DNA of 64,000 bases from assembly GCA_029255685.2 (NCBI GenBank), contig CM055315.2, forward strand, positions 27,533,501 to 27,597,500, given 5' to 3'. Source of the DNA: Silene conica. Lineage: Eukaryota; Streptophyta; Magnoliopsida; Caryophyllales; Caryophyllaceae. Each line of letters opens with the position of its first letter. Position 1 is the stretch's first letter. The notes below the pieces were generated by a model, which saw only the letters and a list, made by a program, of their open reading frames with translations, was not told the DNA's origin and did not search any database. Below are positions 14,701 to 26,400 of the stretch, one piece after another. A program made the translations under genes and the position numbers.

Positions 14701-15158
14701 ATGTGACTTCTCATAAAAATTTTAAGGTTAAATTCGAAATATAACCATATATACCCATTTTTTGCTCATATTATGACTATTTATCTCATAAAATTCATAA
14801 TCCATGCATATTAACTCCATTTCTTACGAAAAATCATATACAATATATTAAATATGCATGTGAGAACATATCAAAAAATCTCGGCCAGAAACTATTTTTA
14901 ACTATTTTTCCCATTAATTGTTTGTTTAAACCGATTTAAACTACAAAAAATACAAACAAATATAAAAATGAACAATAAAAATCCATAAAATTAATTTTAT
15001 ATCCTAAAACCATTTTAGAATCAGAAACTTTAACATGCAAAATTATTTTGTGATTTATCATAATAAACACAAAAATTTCGAGATATATATGTTAAACCGT
15101 TTAACATAAAACATGAATCCGATCATGCATGCAACAACCGTAATGCTCTGATACCAAT
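8761..15158 (-). other. Non-coding interior of the LTR element
   Basis: 6.4 kb with many stops in all frames. The polypurine tract lies at about 8761-8775 and the primer binding site at 15145-15157 (both minus). One internal tandem duplication is seen at about 10478-10740. No retroviral-type protein domain was recognised. An 80-codon open frame at 11162-11407 on - has no family I recognise. Confidence 0.65.
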
Positions 15159-16436
15159 TGTTGGGAACTAAGTCCCTTATATTATACTCATATCTAATGT
15201 GAGTTTTGTTTCTTTAAGTTTATGTCATAAAACTTAATAAGATCTTATGCATGCATGATGATATCATAAGATGTGATAGTCCTTACATTGGTTTTAGAAG
15301 GTTTATACTCAATAATCACCTATTATATGAGTCTTCAAACCACGAAATACCCTTAAACGATCTAAGAAAAATCGTCTCCAAAAGATGCGTATCAAGGACC
15401 CGATCTCAAACCAACACAATTTTGTTACTAGAAAAATGTATTAGTTAACTAGAGATAATAATAATATTACTCTTAATATTATTAATATGGAAATAATTAT
15501 TTCCTTAGTGAAAACTATTTTAGCTAATGAATTATTGAGAATGAGGTTTGTAGTGTGTGGGATGAACAACCATCAACTAAAGACTTAGCAAAAACTTGTG
15601 CATCTTGTATGAACAAGGTGTGCCTTATATAAGCACATGAGTTTGCTTGAGCAAGCATCATGGCCGGCCAAGGCTCCCAAGGAGAGCCAATGCATGGCCT
15701 TCTTACACTTACACAAATGCATAAGATATTCCTTACATATTCTTTGTGTATGACACACACAATAGTTGCTTACTTACACACACAACCCACACACATACTT
15801 ACACTTACACGGCTGAAAAATAGGTCTAAAATGGACCCATTTTATCTTTGTCAATTGTGTTAAAATGTCACATATGTTCCATAACACATGACCCAATTTG
15901 TTAATTGTGCAATTTTAACTATTAAAATTCATAATTTACAAATTTATTACATTTAAATAAATACACTAATAATTCGAAATTATTTTTGTACAAAAATGTA
16001 ATGTCATAATTTAATTACAACTCTTTGTAATTTTATGATCAACCGTGTTCATTCTCAATTTAATCGTTTCCTAAACGAATAAATAAAACCGAGTAATAAA
16101 ACAATTTTATTACTTTGACTTTAATTATTATTATAATCCCATTATAAAAATATTCGTCATATAAAATTATTTCCAAAATTTCCAGTTATTAATTAATTTG
16201 TATCCAATACAATATTAATTAATTATTCCATTGAGACGGAATTCCCTAAAGATATGACCTTAAGGGATCAACTGATCACCACCATCATATGACGATAATG
16301 CCAAACTCTAGACAGCCAATCATTATCGATAAATGTTGATCAGTTGACTTTAAAAGAGTAACACTCCCAGTTGTGTTTCATTCAAATGAGTTTTAATTAT
16401 GTCAACACACTATTGTCGAGGACACTTCCTCCAACA
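15159..16436 (-). repeat. LTR (5' LTR in element sense)
   Basis: 1,278 bases, closely matching 7509-8760. It carries the same TATA-like motif on the minus strand and adjoins the primer binding site. Confidence 0.85.
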
Positions 16437-16441
16437 ATATT

Positions 16442-16911
16442 AACCTTGTCTTTATTTATTTAAGTATTCCCTTAAATAACGAAAGAAAGGGACATTGAAT
16501 TATAAAAAATGTAAGTATATTTACCTTTAAATAGGAGAACACCAAAAGTTCTGAGAGCTGTTAAATGAGAACAAAACATACTTAAAAAAGGAAATTTAAA
16601 AATAAATAAATAATTAACTAATTTAAAACCTTAGTACAATTACCGTACTTTAATATACTTACCTTGATTTTGACACAATTATAAGAAAAATGATTGACAC
16701 ACGCAATTTTGTTGACATTGAGAGTAAAAAATATATTGGCTTGAATTTTGGCTCACAAATCTTGTCTTCCCTCCCAAATTTAAAACCAATTGAGGAAGTG
16801 TTTTATGACTTTTGATCATCTTTTTATATTATTATCAAATTTAATATATACATAAATATGTAGTAAAGTTTTATTACTTTTGAGCATTATTTGTCATTAT
16901 TAATTAGCATA
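16442..16911. other. Intergenic DNA with dispersed repeat
   Basis: No gene. The part 16799-16911 contains CTTTTGAGCATTAT-type sequence, a dispersed repeat that continues beyond the Helitron-like element at 19138. This supports the idea that the intervening DNA was inserted. Confidence 0.5.
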
Positions 16912-19137
16912 TCTATATAAAAGTATAAACAAACAACCACTATACATTTACTATCCACGTGTCACTCCCTCATAAAAAGTTTTCCCGCCTAACCAAAAAT
17001 AACCACTAAAATGAGTAAATTATTAGACACCAAACATATTCTGTAAATATGCTTTCATATTCTCTGCAAGTATTATTGTGTAAATATTCTCCTATCTAAT
17101 TTAGAGATTGTATTTCCTAAACTAGGAATCACTACGATTCTGGGCTCAATCAAAGGAATTGAGTACCTAACAATCTATAGATAAAAAAAAATAATTACAA
17201 ATATTTATTTTCAAAATTACCATTTTAGATTATTATCTTCTTAAAAAAACTAACTTATTATTTTTCAAGATTATATTTTCCCAAAATATAAATTCTTTAA
17301 CTTTTGATGTCATAATCTTCAGTTAGTCATACATCAATTTCCGCTATAATTTTTTTATTATAGTTGAATTTTGATGTAATAAATTTTTCACATCGCTAAG
17401 TTGATTTATACAAATATTAACCATATATCAAGTTATACTTTTTCAAAAGTTGTAAATTTTTGCAAGGTATTTATTCATCAGAACTTTTATCAACGAAATT
17501 AATTAATATTTTTATTTTATCATTTAATTTCAAGATATAAAAAAGATAAATGTGAATTGTAGGTTTTAATATGATTTTGCCATTCTATTTCGAAAAAAAG
17601 GAACATATATCACATATACTACTTCAGGCCTAACTTTTAATTTTAAATTTTAAATTTTAAATTCAGGGCTTATGTGTATTTTTTTGAGTTTTTTGAAGCT
17701 TATAAGTTATATTTTAAAAACATTCCGTCAAAACGCAGATTTAACTGAGCTTATATGCAATGTTTTTGAGATATATAGATTTTTGAGCATAATGTTTAAA
17801 TAACACATTTAGATATATACTTTATAATAAAATTCTTAATCTTTAAAACAAAACTCGAAAATCTATTATTCAGAAACTGTACAACTGCAACTGATAGTAG
17901 TACATCAGATGCATAATCTAATTCATGCCGAGCTTTTAATAAATTTTATACTTTGTAATATAATTTCACATAATTTACTGTATAATTTTTTTTTTGTGTT
18001 CATTGATTTCATTGACTATAGTATAGGCCAATTACATACCATACTTTTTCTTAACTGCTACATATTTTTGGCAAATTTTGTATTTTTCTTTTTAAATATT
18101 TTGTATTAAATTATTGGATCGACAAATGACATGAGACTTTTACTTTTTAATGTAAAAAAAATGGAGATTACTTTTTGATAGTATGTCTTGCTTAATATTG
18201 TCTTAACTTAAAACATTTTATAACCCTTTTTCCGTTTCCCTCTACTATAATTTGTTGTGAGAGTCGATTTAAATTAAGACGGTCTTAGATACTAGGATAA
18301 TGTTAATGCTAAAAACGGATATACATGTATGATTAAAAACGGATATACATGTAAAAGCTTGATGACTTAGGCCTGCTAAACGGTTCAGGTCGGCCGAGTC
18401 TCGGGTCGAGTAAGAATACGGGTAAGACAGATACGGGTCAGGTTATACGGGTATCAAGTCGGATCGGGATTAGAATACGTTTGTGAAAAGTTTATGACAT
18501 CTTTTATTTTATCATTTTATATTAATAATATTATTATATTCATTATTTTAATAATTATTTTATGATTTAATGGTTTAAAAGTTATATAAAATTGACTTTT
18601 AAACTAATTTTTTAATTATAAACTTAAGATTATTATTTCAAATTTAATATAAAAATATTAATATTTTAATAATATTCCTAATTTATCTTCAAAGCATCGG
18701 GTCGAACGGGTCGATTCGAATTTCAACCATAAAATAACGGGTTATTTTGGATTCGGGTCATTTCGGGCTGCGGGTCAAGGTCTACGGGTCTTTGACCATG
18801 AAAAGCAGATCAAATCGGGTCGGATCGGGCCAGGTTTACGGGTCGAGTCATGTTTTGACCGTCTAAAGCACACATAACCTTTTTTATTAGCTTTCTTAAT
18901 CTTTCTTTTGTTTCCCAGAGTCAGGTTTTGGCAGATACTATATATAAATTCTTTTGGTCAATCGATTGCGGCATTATTGAATCAGTTTATGGTTAATGCA
19001 GTTAGACAATATTTTAATTTTAATTTAAGGTAGATCATTTACATAATGCTATATACTCTTATTACTACATTGATAATATAAAATTGTAAAATTTCATCTA
19101 TACATATCCGTGCAACTTTGCACGGGTTCTAAACTAG
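16912..19137 (+). mobile_element. Non-autonomous Helitron-like element
   Basis: It starts TCTATATAAAAG after an A (16911). It ends with a hairpin (CCGTGCA 19108-19114, TGCACGG 19119-19125) followed by CTAG (19134-19137) and a T. A TC start, a CTRR end with an upstream hairpin and insertion between A and T are the family signature. No Rep/helicase frame is visible, so it is non-autonomous. A GC-richer repeat (about 18368-18870, many CGGGT motifs) sits inside and may be a nested insertion. The 5' end is less certain than the 3' end. Confidence 0.5.
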
Positions 19138-19214
19138 TTTAATTTATACATAAATATGGATCAAGGAAACCTAAAATGTGAAAGGTTTGCTTTAATATAC
19201 ATAACTATGTAATA

Positions 19215-19451
19215 CTCCCTCCGAGTCTGAGTGATTGTTCCTTTTTGCTTTATGCACAAAAAATAAGAAAATGATTCTAAACCACGCACACAAAACACTC
19301 TACTCCACACTGAATTGATTTTAGACCACAAAAAAGTTACTAAAAAAGGAAAGAGGAACAATCACTAAACTCGCACGAAAAAGGAAACATGAACAATCAC
19401 TAAACTCGCACAAAAAAGGAAACAGGAACAATCAAACTGACTCAGAGGGAG
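19215..19451. mobile_element. Stowaway-like MITE
   Basis: Inverted ends CTCCCTCCGAGTCTGA and (minus strand) CTCCCTCTGAGTC are flanked by TA on both sides. About 237 bases, with no coding capacity. These are the known features of Tc1/Mariner-derived Stowaway MITEs in plants. Confidence 0.85.
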
Positions 19452-19512
19452 TATAATTTTATTACTTTTGAGCATTATATTTTATTACTAATATGCAAAA
19501 GGTCGGTGTGAC

Positions 19513-20466
19513 ATGGACATGTTTGAAGCTAGGCAAGATTGCTCGAATGTTTGGAGGGGCATCGTGGAGGCATCGACAGTCCTAAAACTAGGACTCGGGT
19601 CAAACATAGGAAATGGCTCTTCGACGTTTTTCTGGAAACACAAATGGGCTACTGAAAGACCTCTTGAATCCTATTCTGAATTTGAAATTTCGGAGCAATT
19701 CCAAGACATGAAAGTCGAAGATTTCTGGGATAATGAATCAGGATGGAAGTGGGAATTGTTCGCGGATATCTTACCCACTGACATCCTCCAGACTATTGCT
19801 TCCTTTGAAGTAGCGCCGGGAGAAACTAATCCTGATAAATTTTACTGGGCTGAGACCTCTTCGGGTTACTTTTCAGTGAAGTCTGCTATTAGACTCATTC
19901 GCAAAATGCCAAGTCAGGACTCAAGCTCGTGTTGGAAACTTCCTTGGACTACTTGGGCTCCTCAGAGGATGAGATTCTTTCTGTGGCTTGTTATGCATGA
20001 CAGGATTATGTCTAATGTTAATCGTGCTAAGAGGGGTTTTACTGAAGACCCGTGTTGTGGGGTTTGTCCGGGGGTAGAGGAATCGGTGCTTCACCTCCTG
20101 CGTGATTGCCCTAGAGCTCGCGCAGTCTGGGATCACTTTCCGCTTGCTAGCTCGGATGGTTTCGCCTCGACACAAAATAGCAAGGAGTGGGTAATCCTGA
20201 ATTTATCCAAAAGGGGCCGAGGCAATGCAGAACACTGGGCTACGATGTTTGCTGTGACTATTTGGTGGATTTGGCGGTGGCGTAATTGTAGGGTGTTTAA
20301 CCGGGGTGAGGTTATCCCTGCAAACTTATTTTCTACTCTCACGGATCGCATTCGTGAAGTTTTGGAGGCGAAAGATACTAGGGACTTGATTACCCTTGGT
20401 ACAACTTCTCGCCGCAAGGAGATAAACATAAATGGTGTGCACCGCCAGTCGATTGGGTCATGCTGA
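19513..20466 (+). pseudogene. LINE ORF2 fragment, zf-RVT region
   Basis: 317 codons. The stretch FYWAETSSGYFSVKSA, then WAPQRMRFFLWLV, and a Cys/His cluster (CCGVC ... LHLLRDC) are the zf-RVT zinc-binding region found after the reverse transcriptase in plant L1 ORF2. The frame loses register near 20390-20410, shortly before the RNase H part that continues in the next frame (20460). The original start lies in the missing 5' part, so the ATG used here is not a real initiation site. This is a dead copy. Confidence 0.85.
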
Positions 20467-20969
20467 ATGTAGATGGGGCTTCAAAAGGGAACCCTGGGGT
20501 AGCTGGAGTAGGAGGAATTTTAAGAGATAGTTCGGGAAAGGAAATTGTGGCCTTTGCTGAAAGACTGGGAGTGGCCACTGTCACTAGAGCTGAACTAATG
20601 GCACTTAGACGGGGTTTACTGATTGCTATAGAGAGAAAAGCTCCGTGCATTGTTATTCAGACGGATTCAAAGGTAGTAAAAGGATTTATGAAGGATTTGG
20701 AGAAGGAACTGTTCCCTATAGCACATTCCCATCTAATTCAAATATGTCGTTCTCTATACTATGATACGGAGTGGCAGGCGGACTTGGTCCATATATACCG
20801 AGAAGCAAACTCTTGCGCGGATTGGTTAGCTAACATGGGTGTTCAGCTAGATGTGAGCCTACGCATCTTCGAGCCAGAGCAGATTCCTAGTCCTCTCAAA
20901 AGACTCATTGTTTCAGATGCCAGAGGGGTTGCTTGGCCCCGATCAGTCCCATTGGATTCAGCAACGTAG
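20460..20969 (+). pseudogene. LINE ORF2 fragment, RNase H domain
   Basis: 169 codons of RNase H (RVT_3-like) sequence. The expected acidic residues are visible in NVDGASKGNPG (Asp), RAELMAL (Glu), IQTDSK (Asp) and SCADWLANMG (Asp). In the family this domain removes RNA from the cDNA hybrid. It follows the zf-RVT part in a shifted frame. A stop and roughly 120 bases of T-rich 3' tail precede the poly(A). Confidence 0.85.
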
Positions 20970-21102
20970 CGTTTTGCGTTTGGTCTTTAGTTTTTTGTTT
21001 GCTGTTTTTTCGTTTTCGCTTTAGTGTGTTTCGTTCCTTTTGTTGCTTTGTTGTTTGTTACTGGGCTTAGTTCCCACGTCTGTTTCACCAAAAAAAAAAA
21101 AA

Positions 21103-23448
21103 TAAGTTATTAAATTAGAGACGGTAAATTTTTATTTGAAGTTTAACCTATTATTGTTTCAAAAATTAATGCCCTCAATATTTACAAATTTTTATTTTTT
21201 ATTTTTTATAAACGGCGTAAAAAAATAGAATTATATGTATTTATTTGTTGCTTAAAATATTCTAACAATAAACATCTATATTTTAAAGTTATTAGGAAGT
21301 TTGATTTTTAATTGTTATTTAATTAATCTAAAATTTTAAAAGGCCAAAGGTTAATATTTGTTAAGGTAATTTATATTTAATGTTTTAATGATTTTTTCTT
21401 TTTAAATAATTAATAATGATGTGATACATATTATGAGTAATAAGTGACATGACTGTTCGTTAATTGTTTAGGTGATATTTTAAGTTACCTTTTTAATAAT
21501 ATTGTATAGATTTGTGGTGTTTAAATTAGGTAGAAAGTCTGTGTGAAATAAAAATTCCAAAAAACTAGTCAGCTATAGTACAACCGAAATCTCTGTTCCA
21601 TCTATTCGTCTGTGGCTCTGTTAAATCGCATCGATTCTCCCAATTCCCAACGTCCTTCCTCTACAGTTTTGAAAGCAAAATGACCTTGCTGGCCCTACCT
21701 TCTGACTTTCAAAAAATATAACCGTTAGTCCTCTATTTTGTAAATATCCCAAACTTGTAGGGGCATAAATGTCAACACATACCCAAATTACAGGCTCCGC
21801 CGCCCCAAACCCGGCTCTTTACCCTAGACCTTTGTTACCTTCTTTCAAGACATGATTTCACTCTTTTCTAATTTTACCATCATACCCTCGCATATGATTT
21901 CACACCCAACACCATAGTACACTCAGATTCGCTCTTCACGTTTGTCATATTACAAACCGGATTTTTGACAGGTAGCGGACATATCTATCATAAGTTTAAA
22001 TTATTTTGTTTTATCTACTAACATGGTAATATTTGACCATTGAAAATTTATGACGGATATACCCGTCATAAATGAAACTTGCTGATTCGTAATAGTAGGG
22101 GATTATTCAGCTTCTACAATGTAAATCCTACAATAATACGGAGTAATATTTTTTGATCCGTTTTAGTTAATAAATATGCTTGTATTAAGCCAAAATAAGC
22201 AATGACAAGGTAATTCGTATATTTTTGGATGTTCATGAAAGATTTGTTTTGATTAGGATTGGTGGAATACAAAGAAGATAATCAATGTAAATCAATATTT
22301 TAGTTTGAATATTGATATTCAAATTTGTAAATGCTAATATCTTACACACTATTTACAAACTTGTACACAAAATTTCTATTTTTTTTGACATTGGCGATGT
22401 TTTTTTTTAGTTTTCATTTCACACAAGGAAAATTAATCTTAGATCAATATGAGTAGTCCGATATTATGCTCTATCGATGTTAACAGTGTGATATAAAACT
22501 CGTAAATATCATATCTCAAATATTTATCTCCTAAACTACCCACAAACCACCCTTTACATTTTACACAAATTCTCATTGTAGACGGACGGTATCCGTCACA
22601 AGGAGAAGACGGATACCATTTTATCCCACAAAATGCCCATTTAGAGAAGAGAGGAAAGCACATGTGGTGCCCCACCTTGTCCCCCTATTCGTTTTATGAG
22701 TGTCATTATCCGTCTCTCCACCCGACTCGTCACAAGCAAAACTAGTAATACAAAAGATTCATTTCACAAACAAACATATAGAATAAACATAAATCACTAA
22801 CCGTAATTTCTTACTAATCCGTCTTTTGATACTTCCTTCTATTAAGGTCAAATATTTTAAATTTATTTAATTTGTCCTTATAAAATAAAATAAACATATA
22901 TCACTAACCGTAATTTCTTACTAATCCAACTTGCTCTCTCCATATGTATGGTAAAATTGCTCGAACCGAATGACTAAGTTCGAATAGCCCGACCTGCACA
23001 CGATTTGAAGACTTGAATCTGACACGAATCCCAATTTGCCCGACGACAAATATTTATTATCTCAAATTAATAAAAAATACAATCTACCAAAAATACTCTC
23101 AATCCAAAATGATTTGATTAAAAGCCACCGGCCTTAAATTTTGCAAACCTGGACAACAAAAACTCAAATTACACGACCAAACTTTCAATTCGATTGACCC
23201 GTTTACCCGATCTTTACCTTTTTCCTCAACCATATGAAAATCAAAAAATTCTAAATATTATAGTCATTCGAAACTTCCCTCCCCAATAATAATAAATTAT
23301 TACATTTACACATAGTCTCTAACCTATATTAAAAAATAATAAAGGCCCCATTTTTTCAAAATTTGGACCCCCACATCTAATCTTCACCGCTCTTTTTCCT
23401 TCTCTACTTCGTCTCCACACTCACAAAACTCCAACTCTATTCACAACA
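21103..23448. other. Intergenic DNA and upstream region of the TPX2-like gene
   Basis: No gene is seen. Palindromic GACGGATA/CCGTCA-type motifs near 21970-22080 and 22580-22740 resemble termini of small dispersed repeats. A 30-base block containing ACTAACCGTAATTTCTTAC occurs twice (about 22795 and 22900). The last 120 bases before the ATG are C- and T-rich, as in a 5' untranslated leader. No clear M-phase (MSA) element was found close to the gene; the nearest AACGG core (about 21720, minus) is too far away to claim. Confidence 0.5.
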
Positions 23449-26400
23449 ATGGAGGAACAAGACATGGAAATGGTGCTCGAAGATGATATTCCTTTATACG
23501 ACGTCGTCGAAGTCGATTTCGAGTATGAATTTGATGCTGCTCGCTTTTTCGATTTTTCCAAACCTGAGTCCCATGCTGAGGCTCGGATGTCAGAGCTTTG
23601 GTTCAACTCCGCTCCTAATTATCCTCCTTCTCGTAATCTCCATCTCTCTCTCTCTTTTCACTAAACCCTAATTTTTTCAATTTTTGTTCGATTTTTAGTG
23701 CGTTGTGATTTTTTTTGTGTTTAATTTGATTTTTTATGGTTTGGTTTGCTTTTCAAGGTTTAAGCTTTATGCGATTGTTTGTGAGTTGATGAAATGCGGA
23801 TGAAGACGATGTAAAGAATGTGTTATTTGACGAGCATTTTGATTTTATGTGTTTGATGATATGATATGTTGATTTATTTCCATTTGTACTGAAGCGGAGC
23901 GAAAGTCTCGTTATTTTTTGGTTCTTCTGCGATTTTCTTGCGAGATGATGAACTGTAGGTCACGTTGATACTAAAAATGTGGAATTTGATGTGCATTTTG
24001 CATTGTAGTTTGATTTAGTGTGTTTAGTGTCATAATTCGTTGATTAATTTCAATTTCTAAAGAAGCTATAGACTCGTTATTCTTTGGTTTGTATGCGTTT
24101 TTTTTGCGAAACGATGAACTGTAGGTCGTGTTGATATGAAGAATGTGGTATTTGATGAGCATTTGGAGTGAAATTTTGTGTAATGTGTGTGTTGATATTA
24201 TAAGTTTAAATTTTAATACATCGATTCACAAGTTTACTATTTTAACACTAATTCAGAAAAGACTCATGATTTGGTTGTGTTACGATAAAGTAATGCAAAA
24301 TGACTCACTAAATTGGCTGCACGTATGTTGTTTGATTGGATTATTGTTGCGATTTTCATGTTGGCCAAACAGGACAGGACATAGTCTTGTTGTGTTGATA
24401 ATACGTGGTAGGATATGCGGGAGTATTGGAAGCAGTGGAGTAATGTTGTTATTGATTGTTGAGTTTACTTAGGGTTTAATGGTGGTTGAAAACTTAAATG
24501 AACTAGGTTATATCTAGAGCTGGTTTCTGTGTTGCAGTGGATGAGTCATAATTGAGCAGCTCTCTGTAAAGTTATGGTCCTTCGGAATTAAATGACTCTT
24601 GTAGAAAAATTTGCAAGCTTCACTAAAGCATATACTGTTGTAAAGCGTATTCAATAGCTGCAGCTAACTTAGTTTCTGGCTATGTCTTATGTTGTTCATT
24701 GAGTTACGTTGTGGAAGGTGAATGATTCGGCCTGCGTTTCCAATTTCCATACGAACGCCTTGGTTGTTGATAACTTTTAAGTAGCACGCTTGAACTCTGG
24801 AGCCGGTTAGCCCCATTTGACTTTTTCTTTCTCACATAAAAAGTCAAACAAGGCTAATTGAGTGTAGAAGCTATACAACAACAAGAGACTGTTGTAGCTA
24901 GATTCATTTTGTGAGCTTCAGAATGATAGTTCGCAAGCATGTCTGTTTTCTGAACTTTGCCTTTGCTTATTTCTGACTCAAACTTGCAGCGTTTGTGACT
25001 AAATTATTTCAAATGGAAGGCTTCTACTCACAAAATGCAGATGCTTTGCCCTTATCTAATTATTGTGACGGAATGTCATCGGTTGATGATGATGCTGATG
25101 CTGATATCCATCGACAAGAACAATATTCCTATCAGAATAAACCGTACCAAGGTATTCTTTTGCTGAATTCTGATACTGCTTATCAGAGTGGCACAGCCGT
25201 CAAAGTTGAAACTTTCATTTTAACTATTCTGTACGATTAACTTGATCTCTTGGGTTACTGTAACAGAAGCAAGTAGCCAAGCATTGTGGAACACAAAAGG
25301 TGGCAGTCTGCAAGATGCTAAAAAACAAACAGAGTGCTTATTTGGAGGTACTAGTGGACCTCATTGATGGTCATTGCATACTCTTACGTTACTTTTGTTG
25401 AAGTGCAAAACCTGTCCGCCTTCTGTAAATCAATGCATTCCATAGTGCAATTAATGTTACTTCATTTTGTGCTTCCATTTTATTTGCTTGTATCAGGTCA
25501 GTCTATGGGTTTGACATTCTACAATCACTTGGCTAATGATATGAAGAAAGCAAAAACTAAATCTCTTGCTAAGCCACATATGCCAAGGAGCTCAACTCTA
25601 ATGAAGCCTACTGCCAGTCAGCTTGCTAAGCAGAAGCAGCGGCAACAAGCTATTGACATTAGGTAATTATTTGCAAGGGTTCACGTCACGCGACTTTTCA
25701 CATACGAATTTGGTTTCAGTTATTCAACTTTCTCCCTTTCTATTTTCAGTTTCTTCACAAACCAAATGCTTTTTAAGATACATTCCAATTTATGATTACT
25801 GAAAGCATCCCTGCTTCTAACTGAATTGTTATGTTTGTCAGATTTAAAATAGGTGAAGGTTTATCAACTTCCCATTGTGGAACTGAAAATCAAGCTCCAA
25901 AGAGACAAAAACTAGATGGAGGTCTCTCACGTAAAGTATGGTTTCTACACTCATTTTGTTTTGAACTCGCTGTTTCCAGCCTCTATTATTTTGCTCCCGT
26001 AATTAGTTTTGCGCTCTGTAATTTTATCGAAGCATTAAGCGTGATAGAGAATTTATTAGTTTTCGATAATTTGTTTGACTGGATTAGTTTTTTAAACGGA
26101 AATTCCGTAATTCAGGTCACCATCTTGCTTCTCCTCTTATTTGTGATCTCTATCAAAAGGGGATGGTATTCAAAGTTCCAATTCTTAGGTTGAATGCTCA
26201 TCTTAGTTGCTTGACGTATGAAAAAAATGTACATATATATATCTTTGTCACAGAGATTCATGATGATATGAAGGTGTTGGTTGTTTGTGTTAAATACAAT
26301 AAGTTGGATGTCCTTTTGAGTGTTTGATTTCCCTTCTTGCAGATTGTTGACATGAAGCAACCAACCAATCTAACCCACAAGATTCCTAAAAAGGTATGTC

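Larger units (their letters stand above)
7509..16436 (-). mobile_element. Large LTR element without pol (LARD-like), minus orientation
   Basis: Two closely similar direct repeats (7509-8760 and 15159-16436) with TG...CA ends flank 6.4 kb, and the whole is bounded by the 5-bp duplication ATATT (7504-7508, 16437-16441). A sequence matching an initiator-Met-tRNA primer site, read on the minus strand (TTGGTATCAGAGC, 15157-15145), adjoins the right copy. A polypurine tract on the minus strand adjoins the left copy. The element therefore reads right to left. The interior has no recognisable gag or pol frame; it is a non-autonomous or decayed element. The PPT style suggests Ty1/copia, but this is inference. 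The LTRs differ at few sites by eye apart from small indels, so insertion was probably recent (well under a few Myr). Confidence 0.85.
19507..21102 (+). mobile_element. 5'-truncated LINE (L1 type)
   Basis: A 1.6 kb fragment carries the 3' part of a plant LINE ORF2 (zf-RVT, then RNase H), an untranslated tail and a poly(A) run (about 21090-21102). 5' truncation is usual for LINEs. The reverse transcriptase and endonuclease parts are missing. No clear target duplication could be read. Confidence 0.85.
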
